A stretch of DNA of 64,000 bases from Methylophilus medardensis (GTDB lineage Bacteria; Pseudomonadota; Gammaproteobacteria; Burkholderiales; Methylophilaceae). The notes under the pieces are model-generated. The model worked only from the letters and a program-made list of their open reading frames with translations, was not told the origin of the DNA and searched no databases. The stretch lies in NCBI RefSeq assembly GCF_006363915.1, contig NZ_CP040946.1. One strand, 5' to 3'. Shown in pieces: positions 8,466 to 21,400 of this stretch. Position numbers and translations under genes: made by a program. How positions within the stretch are numbered: position 1 is the stretch's first letter; every line of letters begins with the position of its first letter.

Positions 8466-11400
8466 TTACCAACGTACGTCACGCTGTGCATTCAGGTTGG
8501 CCGCTGTGACCCCTTTCAAGGTCACCAGTGGTTTGGCTGAAATCTGTAATTGCGTACCGCCAGCAACACTTACCCAACGCGCAACCCCATCATCGAAGGG
8601 CTGTGCCCCTTGATAACCGATGCTTTGCAGCAACTCACGAATATCCAACTGGTCTTCATTCGGCATAAAGTCAGTGATGGTGTCTGTCGCGTCACGCAGG
8701 CTTTGGTAAACAAACAGGTCACGACCAGACAATCCCGTGAGCGTGTCCGCACCGATACCGCCGGTAAGGACATCGTCACCCGCTGTCCCGACCAAGGTGT
8801 CGCGCTGGGCACTGCCTTGCACTGATTTCACCAGTTGCAGGCCCACAATCACCGGATCGTGATCAGAGGAGCGGTAAGGGGTGTCGGTGTACAGGTCTTG
8901 CGGTTTGAACTCCGTGTTGTAATCGATCACGAATGGTTCATCAGCGTTGATATGCCAGTGCACAGTGCCCGTCACCTGAGCGGCGAGGTCAGCATTTGCC
9001 AGTGCATGGTCGAGATAACCGGACTCACCATCAAACACGTAGGAGTAACCATCCTGGCCATTGAAACGAGCAATCTGATCCTGCAAACCAGCGTTTTCTA
9101 ACACCAGCACAGGGTCCTCTTTACCGTAGGCATTCAGGTCACCAATCACTAACACATCGGAATCGTTGGCTTGGTTTTTCACCGTCTGGATGAATTGCAC
9201 CAATTGGTTAGTTTGTGCCAGTCGTTGCGCGTTGTAGCAGCCCTGGCCGTCGCCTTGATCCGCGTTTGCGCCAGCGGCATCAGAGCAGCTCTTGGACTTG
9301 AGGTGGTTGACCAGCACAGAGAACTTCTCACCATTGGCAGCCTGGAAGGTTTGCGCCAGTGTCGGACGGTTGTTAATACTGTTGTTGTCTGATAATGCCC
9401 CCGCAGTCGGTGTCAACCTGGCTGGCTTGTAAATCATCGCCACCTTAATCGCGTCCGTACCGGTACCGCTGGCGGGGTCAGCAATCACCGCATAGGTATT
9501 GGCACCCAATACAGCATTCAGGCCATCCACCAGATTTTGTGCCGCCGTAGTGCCGTTATTCTGGATTTCCATCAAACCGACGGCATCGGCATTGATCGCA
9601 GCCAGTGCACGGATGATTTTGTTGCGCTGACGGTTAAACTCAACTAAGTTATTGGCACCACGGCAGTTTGAAGCAGTCACGCTGCTACCTAGGCGGCAAC
9701 CCTGACCGGTTTGGCCACTGGCAGTTGCACCATTAGTAAATGTGGTGAAGTAATTGAGCACGTTGAAGCTGGCAACCTTATAGTTACCACCCACGGCGGC
9801 CGGTGCGGCCGTGCGCACATTTTCACGCGTGAAATTCACGGCTTCGGTTGGATGCAGTTTGTAATCACGTGGGCCAGTATTGGATGCCGTGATCAAGCCA
9901 TGGTCAATCACGCCAGTCAGGTTCTCGACGATATCACCGGCACGCAACGTATCGTCCACCCCGATAAATGGAATCGGATTAGGGTTTTGTACACTACTGC
10001 CATCATCCAGCACGAGGCGGCGGCGGGCATTTTCATCGGCTAATTGTGCCGCAGCTGCTGAGTTTGCCGGATTAATATTGGTAGGCTTGATCATGCGGCC
10101 TTCAGCAGACAAGGTCACTTGACCATAACGCCCCTGGAAGTAATTCTGAGAAGCAGTCATTGGTGTCGTGATGCGTACCAGCATGCCCTCGTAAGCTTCG
10201 AGGTCGCCCTCAGTCACTTCAGGGAATGTGATCTCGGTTGGCAGAATGACATTGTTGCTACTCAACACTTGTAAACCGCTCACGTTAATCAGTTCGGTGA
10301 TGGTATTAAATTCGGTCACGCTCGCTGTCAGGCGCACTTTTTGGCCTTTGCTGACTGTGGGGGTGACCCCTGTACCCAAGTAAACAAAGATACCGTCAGA
10401 AGTGAGTGGATTACTGTCACCGGCAGCGTCTTGCAGGTAGTAGCCATTCAAGCCCGGGAACACCGCCGTCACCACACCCTCAGTCGTCACTGTTTGACCG
10501 TTAAATGGGCTGACTGAATCAACGCCTAATCCGCTACCTTGAATTTGAAAAATACGCGTGATGTTGCTACTTTGGACGGTGACATTCACGCTACAGCTCG
10601 CTGTTTGCGCTTCATTATTGGCAAACTGCACATCGACCGCGTAAGTACCCGCTGGCAAGCTGCCATCCAGTTGCAAAGTGGTGCTGGCTGATTGACCGTC
10701 GCTACCGGCAGCTGTGAAGTTGTTTAGCGTGACACCAGCAGGTGAGGACGCTGATAAAGTGGCTGCATTCACAACGCTATCGGCATCAGAAGCTTGCAAT
10801 AAAACAGAACCAGCCTCGCCTACCTGCAATGACACCGCTGGGCACGAAGTCACGATAGGCGCATTGCCACCGGAACCACCGCCACAGACGTTAACTGCAC
10901 TGCTGCTATTTCTCGGGGCTGGCGAGCCTGTTACAAAGTCGCTGCCGTTTTGATTGGTATCCTGACAACCATTATTTTTGCGCAACAATGCACTACTGCT
11001 GCTGATGGCAGGCGCGACTGCACCCTCAAAGAAATTTGCCGTGCCATAGCCGACCAAATCAACAATCTGCGCTAATTGTGCCGGGCTACAGACGACAGAG
11101 CCCCCGTTACAAGTAAGACCCGTATTGCTATTCAACAGCACGACTTTGCCATTAGTGCCGCTCATATCCGTGGCATTATTTGCAACATCGGTGGTGGGTA
11201 GGGCGAGACCATTGGCACCCGAGCGGAGACCGACCAAATAATACTGTCCAGGCTGTAACACGCCAGAGAGTGCCGTCACGCCGTTGGCTGAAAAATTGCC
11301 GTTACCCGTCGCGCTGGCATATTGCACTGACCAGCCGGTGACATTCACTGCAGCGGATCCTGCATTAAACAATTCAACAAAATCTTGGTTATACACAGCG

Positions 11401-11507
11401 CCCTGGCCACCATAAATTTGGCTAATCACCACCTCGGCATGTACAGGAATACTCAGGGAAGAAAGGCCTAGCCATGCCAATGCCCAGTGGATTTTTTTGT
11501 ATTTCAT
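8466..11507 (-). CDS. Extracellular endonuclease, ExeM/NucH type, with type I secretion tail
   Basis: 1013 residues. After a signal peptide (1-24) comes a lamin-tail domain (about 25-165: VVISQIYGGQG, DFVELFNAGSAAVNVTGWSVQ), an Ig-like stretch, an OB-like domain (about 320-450), and an endonuclease/exonuclease/phosphatase domain (about 570-890). The last has all its key motifs: SFNVLNYF, LMEIQNN (catalytic Glu), VNHLKSK, IGDLNAYGKEDP and SSDHDP. The C-terminus (about 890-1013) has GTAGDDVLTGG and GADTLTG repeats and ends much like the nucleotidase downstream (KPLVTLKG). It should cut DNA outside the cell. GGAG lies 8 bases before the ATG. It is the first gene of a four-gene operon, with a GACTAGTC site 166 bases upstream. 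Confidence 0.92.
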   Translation of the reverse strand: MKYKKIHWALAWLGLSSLSIPVHAEVVISQIYGGQGAVYNQDFVELFNAGSAAVNVTGWSVQYASATGNGNFSANGVTALSGVLQPGQYYLVGLRSGANGLALPTTDVANNATDMSGTNGKVVLLNSNTGLTCNGGSVVCSPAQLAQIVDLVGYGTANFFEGAVAPAISSSSALLRKNNGCQDTNQNGSDFVTGSPAPRNSSSAVNVCGGGSGGNAPIVTSCPAVSLQVGEAGSVLLQASDADSVVNAATLSASSPAGVTLNNFTAAGSDGQSASTTLQLDGSLPAGTYAVDVQFANNEAQTASCSVNVTVQSSNITRIFQIQGSGLGVDSVSPFNGQTVTTEGVVTAVFPGLNGYYLQDAAGDSNPLTSDGIFVYLGTGVTPTVSKGQKVRLTASVTEFNTITELINVSGLQVLSSNNVILPTEITFPEVTEGDLEAYEGMLVRITTPMTASQNYFQGRYGQVTLSAEGRMIKPTNINPANSAAAAQLADENARRRLVLDDGSSVQNPNPIPFIGVDDTLRAGDIVENLTGVIDHGLITASNTGPRDYKLHPTEAVNFTRENVRTAAPAAVGGNYKVASFNVLNYFTTFTNGATASGQTGQGCRLGSSVTASNCRGANNLVEFNRQRNKIIRALAAINADAVGLMEIQNNGTTAAQNLVDGLNAVLGANTYAVIADPASGTGTDAIKVAMIYKPARLTPTAGALSDNNSINNRPTLAQTFQAANGEKFSVLVNHLKSKSCSDAAGANADQGDGQGCYNAQRLAQTNQLVQFIQTVKNQANDSDVLVIGDLNAYGKEDPVLVLENAGLQDQIARFNGQDGYSYVFDGESGYLDHALANADLAAQVTGTVHWHINADEPFVIDYNTEFKPQDLYTDTPYRSSDHDPVIVGLQLVKSVQGSAQRDTLVGTAGDDVLTGGIGADTLTGLSGRDLFVYQSLRDATDTITDFMPNEDQLDIRELLQSIGYQGAQPFDDGVARWVSVAGGTQLQISAKPLVTLKGVTAANLNAQRDVRW

Positions 11508-11672
11508 TCAGGACTCCGTCGTTTTTTGAACTCGTTAAAAGCCTGAACACTGTAGCAATTTAGATTGCAGCAAATATTAAGTTTGCTGCCGCAACCTTAG
11601 GCAGCTCGGACTATAAAAACAGGGAAAATGGAGGTCTATTCAGACAGTTCTAAGTCAACGACCAGAGAAAAT

Positions 11673-11680
11673 GACTAGTC
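11673..11680. promoter_or_regulatory. Palindromic operator candidate (site B), nuclease operon
   Basis: GACTAGTC within AAATGACTAGTCACTTC. A GGACTA half-site lies 60 bases nearer the gene and overlaps a possible -10 (minus strand TATAGT, plus 11610-11615). The distance to the nuclease ATG is 166 bases, longer than at the other sites. Confidence 0.42.
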
Positions 11681-11795
11681 ACTTCAGGCCGCAACGCACT
11701 GGCAAGCATGTCAGATCTGCTATTTCTAACGCCCGGGTAGCCACTCTAAAGGCATGTATCTACCTTCTGTTTTAGCCTGATGCAGTCAAGAAAGG

Positions 11796-12099
11796 ATGTA
11801 CATAGAAAATACAGCGCAACGTGAAACTTTACTCGACAAGGTCGCAACCCAGATGCCGGGTATAGAAGGCCCCGCGCGATTGGCCAAAATAAGACTCATC
11901 GCTGTAGAGTCACCTCGAGTCGACGCGGGCAGGCCATGTTGAATACCTTGATACACTGACTGACAAGCAGATTAAAAGCCTGTCTCCAACAAACATGCTT
12001 ACACAATCAACCTTACTAGATGCAGCCAAGCGACTGCTGCAAGTAAGTGGCCAACTCGCCGCAAGTCATCGTTTTTCAATAAAAAAATTAGCCTCTTAA
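11796..12099 (+). pseudogene. Possible frameshifted small gene remnant
   Basis: From an ATG with GG a few bases upstream, one frame reads 48 codons (MYIENTAQRETLLDKVATQM ... LAKIRLIAVESPRVDAG) to a stop at 11940. The next frame then continues in protein-like sequence (EYLDTLTDKQIKSLSPTNML, then LLDAAKRLLQVSGQLAA) to a stop at 12099. A single frameshift would join them into about 100 residues. I recognise no family. It could also be two chance frames; the call rests only on the amino-acid character. Confidence 0.22.
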
Positions 12100-12400
12100 G
12101 CGACCCTTTGGCTGCTAATTCATTCTAAGTTTGTACACCCATGGGAGAAGGTGCTTTTCTGGTGATTTTGTATTTTCATGAGAAATAGCTGTCAAAGACA
12201 ACCCTAATCACCTCTAAATTTGATCCTCTGCAAATCGAAATAAAAGCATCAGCTAAAGGTCTGCAACAAGCTGACGCGCCTGTCTCCATTTTTTAGACGT
12301 CACACACGCGCATTTGGTATGGCCGATGTTTTAGCAAAAAAGCCAGAAGCGTTGGTTTTCGTCACTGATGGACTACGAATATTTTGCGTTAGCAAACAAT

Positions 12401-12427
12401 AAAACGCCCACCGATGGTGGGCGTTTT
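12401..12427 (-). terminator. Rho-independent terminator after the TpsA gene
   Basis: AAAACGCCCACC and GGTGGGCGTTTT form a 12-base stem around a 3-base loop, giving TTTT on the minus-strand exit side. It lies 17 bases after the stop of the giant gene. Confidence 0.85.
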
Positions 12428-12443
12428 GAGCTTTCCAATTAAG

Positions 12444-15400
12444 TTAATCTTCCAACCGAATCGTTTTAACCGTGACGATAGGCGGTAATTCTTTAGGGGT
12501 CACGTTTTGATTACTCATCTGGTTACCCAGATTTTCGGTCATTGTGTTGGCCGCGCCTGCAGAAGTAGAAGAAGAGCTTAACGCTGCGCCAGCTAAACTA
12601 CCGGTATCGGCCACAGGCACGCCAGAAGAGCTACCAGAAACTGTAATGTTGGAGCTATTCAGCACTTGGATCGCACCCACTAACAAGTTACCAGCAGCGA
12701 CGCCTGCTTCACCCGCATCCAAAACACCTCGCGGCGCGAATAAGGCAACGGTGGCATCTTCGAGTTTAGGGCCTTGCTGTGGGCCAGTGGGACCATCTGG
12801 ATCATAAGTTTGTGCACGAATACCTGAACCGGAGGCAACCCCTTTGACTTCCACGGTCACATCACCATTCGCGTTGACGCTCACTACGCGCTCTGGGACA
12901 GAAATAGCCGCTTTTGAACCACGACCCGCGTCAATATCCCCACGGTTAGACCAGATAAGAATATCACTACCGTATTGCGTAATCACTTTCGACTGGTTCA
13001 CCAAGAAGTTACCGTCAGCATAGGCGCCGATATTGCCACCTTTCTCAGTCACCACCCCGATGTCATGTTGAAGCGAACTATTGGATGCCACACCGGCGTT
13101 AATCAAGCCTCCGGGCGCAAACAGATTAATATCGCCATCTCTGGATGTTCTGATCTGGCTCTGATACATCAGCAAGTCACCAGAATAGTCGTTGGCAGAG
13201 AACAGTGAAGCGATCACATCATCACTTCTGGCGGTGCTGGCGGTATTGATGTATTCCCGACCAGCCTCTAGTAACTCAACTTGGAATTGGCGCAGGGCAA
13301 AAATCTCTTTTCTGGTCGTATCCAACGTTAGGAATGCAGTCATCGCCTCCTGCGCAGTATACGGCTCGCCGGTCGTTGGGTTCTTGCTGCCGCTGACTTC
13401 ATTCATATAAGCCTGCACGCGTATGGCAATGCCCTCACGATAACTCGCCAATGCCTCGGTATCGCCTTGCAAGGATGCAGGTCCGCTGCCGGTTGGGTCA
13501 ATATAGGTGCGGATGAGACCATCAACATTCGCGCCAGAACTACCCAGCCCCGCCATCAAAGTGATGTTGGCACTTTTGTCTGCCAAATTCGGATTCACAG
13601 TGTTTGCGAGAGATAGAATCCCACTCGTGTTACCCAGATCAATATTGCGTCCGGCCTTAATGACCAACTCACCTGGGCCATTGATATCAATCCGCGCCAG
13701 CTGCTTGCCGTTCTCCATGATGAAATCATTACCCGCATGTATCTCTGACACATCATCAATATTGTTGTGCTGAATGGATGCATGCAACGTCAGATTATTA
13801 CCGGCATTGATATAAACCGGTTTTGAAGATTTGATACCATAAATATTGGTAGTATCTCTATCGGTGGGTAACCCTGTGAGTCTAACATCGCCATCACGCG
13901 CCACAATCACTGCCGTAGTAGCATCATTTTGATGCACCGGAACAGCGGAAACGCCTGTTTTGATACTCCCCAAGATACTTGTGATGTTGCTATCAGTAGG
14001 ACTACCTGTCGTGGGGTTGAAGATGTTTAAAACTGTGCTCAGGTCAGCATCAGAAATCAATATGTTCGCCGTAGGATTAATGTTACCGCTCGTATTCACC
14101 CCACTTTGCACACTACCGGCGGCTAACAAACTCAAGTTGCCTTTTGATGCTGGCGCCAACACCATCTTGTAAGTCGTAATATCCCCTGCAAACGCAGTCG
14201 CGTTCACTGTACCAGGGTGAATAGCGGCCATATCGTTGTTGGTTAAAGTGGTGTAACCACCTGAGTTAAGACCCGTTCCCACAATCGATTGTCTGTTGCT
14301 TTGCCCGACCTCAATATTGCCCGACAAAGAAGCAACGTTTAAAGCAGAGTCTTCAGAATAGCTATTAAAGAAAGTACTATTCGCAATTTGATTCTGTGCC
14401 AAAGTACTTCCTTGTACCCAAAGCGTTGGGTTAAAAACGGTTTGCACTTTAACATTGTTTTTGGCTTTGACTGTCGCACTCGCATCTTGCAAGGCTATCA
14501 CGACGCCATTGGCACCAGCATTTGCAGGCCCTGGAATACTTTCACCAGCTTGCAGATCAAGGCTGCCACGACCAGCGTAGTAGACACCATTCACCAGATT
14601 ACGCCCAGCCGACACAGATACATCACCGCCACCATTCACCAAGCTGGTTCGTACTTCATTGCCTTGCGCATCAATCGTTTTGACAAATTGTGCATTGGTT
14701 GCCGAAGAAGCTGACACGTTAGTGATATTGCCGCCTGCTTGGATATTGACGTTACCACCACCTAATGCGCCAACGCCTTGCTGAAATAAGTCTGGGCGTA
14801 CCCACCAGCTGGTATCAATGCCGTTACCGCCTTGTCGTAACAACCATTGGTTGACACTTTGCGTAGTGGCCACACCACTGATGTTGCCTGCGACTTGAAT
14901 TGCAATATCCCCGCCGTTATTCACATAGCTGGCGGCAGTTGGCACGTTAGTCCCGCTCGATGCAGCAGTAAAGCCAGACAACAATTCTGCTGATTTACCC
15001 ACGGTATAAATAACAGAGCCAACATTACCTAAGGTCATATTGCCACCTGCAGCAATGGCGATATTGCCCTCACCAGTCCGAATTAACTTATTATTCGCCA
15101 AGCTGAAGTCACCGATACCGGCGTTAGTCTCCATAATATTGGCAGCGCTATAGTCAGCCCCAGCAACCAAATTAAAGTTAAAAGTGTCCGCGTTGGGCTG
15201 TAACACCCCTGCGGTAGTTGCCCTATCAAAACCATCACTCAATGTGCCACTGAATGTCAAATTACCATTTGAACGCAAAGTTAAGGAACCACCGCGCCCT
15301 GCCAGCAAAGCACCAAATGAGCGCAAGTTAACATCAGCTGTCCCCACTGTCATGTTTGTTGCCGTTTCACCTGTGGCACTACGCACTTCAACATATGGCA

Positions 15401-18400
15401 GCACTTTTGCAGCTAGGCCATCTTGGGTGGCTGCATATGCCCCTGCCCCGGTATTGGCATCATAAAAACTATTGGTATCAGCGATCATGCCCGCCATATT
15501 GGCAGCTGTAAAGGCCGTGGCGGTGTAACTACGACTGCCTTCAACCGTGACCTCACTCGCACCTTTGATTGCAGCAGTGGTGTTCAAAGCCACATTCACG
15601 GTATTGGCGGTTCCTGTAGTGCCGCGCGCACCTCTTAAAGTCACCGAACCATCGTAACCGTCAACCCCTTTATTACCGTTAGCCGCAGCGTCATATCCAC
15701 TGGTATCAATCAGGGCGCCAGCTTCCGCAGAAACAGCGTTTTCTGTAGACAAGCTGTTAGAAGATAGCAGCACCGAACCACCAGAGCCGGTTTGTCGGTC
15801 TCCGCTAGATTGATTGGCGTCTTGACCTCTTGCAGTGATTTGCGCAGTGTTTGCCAATGTCACCAAACCATTGGCATAAATAGCCACATCCCCCCCCTTA
15901 TTACCATCCGCATTGATACGTCCGGCAACCGTCGCATTGCCGCTATCGACTGCAAGGGTAAATGCATGCGCGGTAACCGTATCTCCGGCAGCAATGGTGA
16001 CATCGCCGCTACGTACACGAATATCGCGGCCATTATTAAAGCCTCCGCTCTCCAGCGCCTTATTGACCTCACTAAAGTTATCTAAACTGGCAACATCCAG
16101 CTTGAGTGAAGCGCTCTTTTGATCTTTGGCCGCTTGGCCTTGCAGGGTGTTATCAGCAACCACAAAGCGACCATTTTTCGCCTCTACTTGCAATGTACCC
16201 GCATCTCCGTCAGTGGCTCCGCCCTTGAGGTTTAACAGCGCAGTGTTTTCAATCTGAACATTACCTTGCGTTGAGGTAAGGTGCACATTGCCGGCATCCG
16301 TCGTGGCAGAATGGGTATTATCAAACGCAACCTTAGCCGCGGAGACATCAATGCCCCCGCCTGAAGCCAAGGTCAGGTTACCGCTTCTTGCGACCGCATT
16401 CACAGCACCTGCATTCAATATCAGCTTACCGCCCAACTGCATCTCGTTTGCAGACAAATTGAGCGTTGCGCCCAACCCTGAGGTACTGGCTGGCTGCTGG
16501 CCGTTGCTTAGCGTTTGCAGGTTACCAGTAGTTGCCAGAGAAAAGTTGGCCCCAGAATCTGCCGTCATCACGGCACTGCTCATGGTTGCTTGGTCAGCAT
16601 TGATATTGACCGTCCCCGTGCCTGTAAAACGAATGTCTTTGTTAGCATTCAAGCTGACAGTGTTAAACCCACCAATATTGCTGGACACACTACCCGTGTC
16701 GCCGAAGGTAATTTGGTTAGCATTGATGGCCAGTTGTCCATCAAGCGTTGAGGGTGCAGTAAATGAACCGTTGTTTGTATTTTTAAGGACAAAGTGATTG
16801 GCATTGATGCTTACATTACCCGCATCGTGATGCGCAATCCCTGCGGTATTGAATGTGATGTTCAGGTTGCTATTACCAAAATTGACCGCACCGAGGATAT
16901 CAATATTTTTATAGCTGTTGAAAGTCATCGCTGATAAACGGCCAAAATCAGCCAAGGTTGCCGAACTAATGCGTGTCGCACCGTTCACGGGCTGGTCACC
17001 AATCGCATACTGATTGGCGCCTAGGGTGACGGTTCCGCCATCGGCCACTTTAACATCCCCAAACTGATCAAAGGCATTGGTCGCGTCAAGCACCATAGAC
17101 CTTGCGGCAGAAATTGTTGCGCCTTCTTCAACCGTCAACTTACCGGTTATTGGCGCAGCTGAGACATTCGTTCTTGAGAGCTCAAAATCATTGTTAGCAG
17201 ATACTGCCAACAGTGCGCCATCACCGCTGGTGACTAGGGTTGTAGTGCCTGTTTTGTCTTGCTTGGCGCTGGTTTTAACAACAGCACCTTTATTCACAGT
17301 GATCGTATCTTGGGAGGCAACAATTAACTCCCCAGTTTGCACGGCATGGTCTGCATCGTTACTGAAAGTCACATTGGAAGCAGTCGTCGTGATGGTTTGT
17401 GTCTTACCGCTCACTGCCCGACTGCCGCCTAACAGGATAGAGTCCGCATTAATTTTACTGAGTTGATCGGCTGAAATCTGCAACAACCCGGCTTGCTGCG
17501 GATCGACCGTTGAAACCACGCGAATATCATTAGAAGAAATATCGACCAATGCGCCTTTGGCACCGGCCACATTGCTGGTATTGATATCTGCTTCGAGGTT
17601 AAGGCTATTACCGGCTGCCAGTACCAATTGACCTGCGTCGTTTGTCAACCTTGGGACTTCTTTACCATCCCTGATCGCGTTCTTAGTTAACAAAGCATTA
17701 CCGGAACTCACCAGATACTCAGCCAGACCTTTATAGTTCTTGGTACCATAATCTTTGTAAAAACTATTGCCATTAATGATATTAAAACTCGTATATTGGC
17801 CACGGCTGGTGCCGTCAATCTTGGTTAAATACCCAGAGGATAATCCGGTCCCATCAGCCTGCGTTAGTTGCGTATTGAGTTGAACATCAGCACCGTTGGC
17901 ACTGATTAAGAAAGCGCCAGGCAACAGTGCATAATGTGCTGGCAGTAGCGTATATTTTCCAGCGGCTAAGCCATTGCCTCCAGATAAGTAGATGGCCTGA
18001 CCGATACCAACATCAGAACCAGCACTCATTAGAAAGTCATAGGGGGCGTATTGATTACCCAAAGACGGCAGCACAGCATAATAGCCAGCTTGCGATAACA
18101 CGTCGACCGAGCCGCCGATGCCTTGGATCCACTCATAGGCCATCGTATCGCCATTGCCAGAAATATCTACGCGTGCGCCTGCCTGCAAATTCATATCGTT
18201 GGCGTTTAGCGTTACTTTTTTCTTATCGACAGCCGTCATGAAGTTGTTAATAGCGCCGTTGGTGTCGGCCAGTTCTGTGCCTCCAAGCACGGTCACTGCA
18301 TAGGGAATCAAACTACCTTCTGCAGACACCGAAGTCAGGCTACCAGAGGTCAGCGTTAAGTTTTGGCTAGCGTTTAGGGTAATTTGCCCTAAAGGCGCAC

Positions 18401-21400
18401 GTAATACACCTGCCTGCAAAATAGAATCTGCATTCAAGGTCAAGCTACCCACTGCAGACAAGGGCACCGCACTCACCGATTGGGACTGGTTGGTCACTTC
18501 AATCCGGCTATGAGCTCCAGTAGCCGTGACTGTAAAGTCAACGCCAGTTGCCGGATAAATTTGTGCAGCGTCCAACTTTATCAGACCAGGCGCAGAAAGT
18601 GAGGCAGAACCTTTCAAGGCTGAGGTAATTGAACGTCCGCGAATATCAGTCCTGCTTTGTAAACTGGTTTCGGCAACATTATTAATTGCAATATCACCCT
18701 GCAAATCAATAAAGTTAGCTTTAGCCTCAAAAATGGCTGTTCCGGCCGTTAATTGGCTATTGTCCATTGTGATACTGCTATTATTTGCCAGCACCAAGGT
18801 CGAGGCGTTTAGATTTGCAGACCCAGACAGTGTGGTGGCATCCAGCGTCAACAAAGAAGGCACGTTCATGGAGGTATTGGCGAAATGGATCGCATCCCCG
18901 CTGGTGGCACTAACGTTATCGACCTTTAAGGCCACATTATCAAAGCCGCCCTGAGCAATCTGTTCTGCGGAGACTTGCCCCACACCTCGGGCAGTAGTCA
19001 ATGGTTCTGTGGACGAGTTAGAGGTATTAATTAGGTTAGCATTACTACCACCAGCCGTATTATTAGCGGCCATTAATTCTTTGCTATTGGTGACCGTTAA
19101 AATACGTGTACCGCTAGCAAAATAGAGGGGTGACAAAATGTCGTTCTCAATGCCAGACGCATTTTTGCCGCCAAGCGTTATGTTCAAGGTCCCGCCCTCG
19201 CCACTACCAGAGGGAGTACCCATCAAGGTACCGTCGAGCGCAATACCATCTCTACCGCTGACCGATATTACTCCGGCATTACCTGCCACAGTCTCGCGCA
19301 CATAGCCACCAGACACTGGCAAATCAACACTACCGCTGGCGCCAGAAACATCAATTAAAGAGCCGGCTTTGGTGATTAATACGCCGTTTCCTGCCGATAA
19401 AGTAATATTCCCGGCGCTTGTCACAAAAGCCTTACGTAAATTACCGTCACTACTTGGGGGCGTAATGTACTGTGCGCGGGCGCTCAGCGTAGCAGTTTCA
19501 CCCAAAAACAAACTCAGTGTTGGATCAAAACTCGCATTTGGTAATGTGAAATCACCGGTATCCGGAATCGCGCTGATGGAGAGCTTGATGTCTCCCCCGG
19601 GCGCGATAATATCACCCAAAATGGTCATTTGGCCTTTTGAGTTCAAACTGACATCCCCGGTGCTGCCCGAACGGCTAACCGGCATATCTGTCATGATGCG
19701 GGCATTCGATTGCAGGGTTAAATCGTCGCCTGCCAACACTTCTAGGCTGCTGGGTTTCCGCATGCTATTAGCCAGAGATCTTTGACTGGTGAGTGCGTTT
19801 AAGTCACTGCCACTCTGGGCCACACGCGCAGCTGATCCAAGTAAACGCGAGTGTTGCTCAGGGGCTATCGTCACCACACGATTGGCAAGATCACCGATCA
19901 TCACATCACCATTCAGGCGATCCGCATTGCTTATGGTGTAGTTTGAAAAGCCGCCCTGTTTAAAGAAACCTTCAGAGAGCCAGAGTGTATTTTCTTGCTC
20001 AGGATTAAGGCCGCCCAACTGGATATGATCAACCATGCCCGTCGCCTGCTCACCCTGTAGTTTTACGGTTAAATGGCCACCTAGCGTTTGCTGCCCGTCA
20101 ACCATCATGCCAAAACTGTTAAAGACTCCCCCAGCAAGTTGGTTATCTGCCATGGTGACTGTAATATCACCACCATGCCCAGCACTCAATTGGCCTTTGT
20201 TATTAATCCAAGCACCAGACGAAGCATCCATGGTGACGCCTTGGCCTAGGCGCAAGCCATTATTTACCGTGATACGCCCACCGTTAAGCCCGACTTTACC
20301 GACTAATGCGCCGGACACGCCAGGCAAGTCGTTGGTGTACAAACCCGCCACATTGATACTCACATTGTTTGCGACGTTCACATCCGCATTCTGGCTAGCA
20401 GACAGCGTCACCGCACCGGATGGTAAGCGGATGTTAGCATTCACATTCACGCCACCGCTACCCTGAACATTCAAACTGCCAGCCGGCTGGAAAGAAAGAT
20501 CAGTATTTAAATTCACTTGGCCCGTAGCAGCAATTTCTACCCGGTTGACACCATTTGCCAACATGCTTGCACTTAATTCGGAGGTCTGCTCCTGTGCAGC
20601 GGTCAACTGGCTATTTTCATTAAAATCATCAGACAATTTATTGGTCGATGACACAATATTCAGCGCACCAGAATTGTTGTATGTCAGCTTGAACGCTCCG
20701 CCAAGTGGATTAGCATGCTCGCTGCTTTCACCACGTTGAAACAAGCCGCTGACTGTGCTGGCAATGACATCGCCCTGCAGTGCCATATTGGTTGTTGACA
20801 CATTGAGTGCGCCTGCATCACCGCCTTGTTGGTAGCCTGGTTGCACATAGCCGCTCACGGAAGCACTTTTAGCAGCGTTTTCAGTAGAGGCGCCTGCCAA
20901 ACCATTTAAAGCATTGGCAGTTAACGCCCATCGACGGGTCTGGCCCCAGCGTTCACTAGAAACAGAGTAATAATCACTGACGCCCTGATATGGCGTATTA
21001 GGGAGCGCCTCAGAAGCCAGCACCCATTTGCCATTGATGAGTAAACTACTTTCACGAATCGTACCTTCAGTATAGGTGGTACTACCTGCTGACAGATCAA
21101 TTGTAGATCCCGCCTTGCTGATCATGTTTACCGCAGAAAAATTCACTTGCCCGCCATTCGTGGAGCGCTCAGCAACGGTTCTGGTAATACCAGCTTTCGC
21201 TTGATCAATCACACTTTGGCTAAGTAACTTGGTGCCTTTGCGTGCATCTAGGAATAAAATTTCTCCAAACAATTCACCACCGCGCAATACTGGAGAATCT
21301 CTCAACTGATCAGAGAACAATTGGATTGAAAGCTGGTTGCGGCTCATTGGCGCTGTTGCATCCACACCTGATACATCAATCAATGCATGATCACCCAAAA

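Larger units (their letters stand above)
11508..12443. other. 936-base intergenic region with decayed coding traces
   Basis: The first 180 bases hold the upstream region of the nuclease operon, with the palindrome at 11673-11680 and a GGACTA half-site at 11608-11613. About 11750-12390 contains short, interrupted, protein-like reading frames on the plus strand (see the pseudogene entry). A second trace at 12244-12402 ends with GMADVLAKKPEALVFVTDGL. The terminator of the TpsA gene lies at 12401-12427. No intact gene is seen. Confidence 0.55.

Noticed and set aside
12444..12900. Contact-dependent inhibition toxin at the C-terminus of the TpsA
   Set aside because: The end is DUF3739-like and Ser/Gly-rich, with no toxin motif and a terminator instead of an immunity gene.
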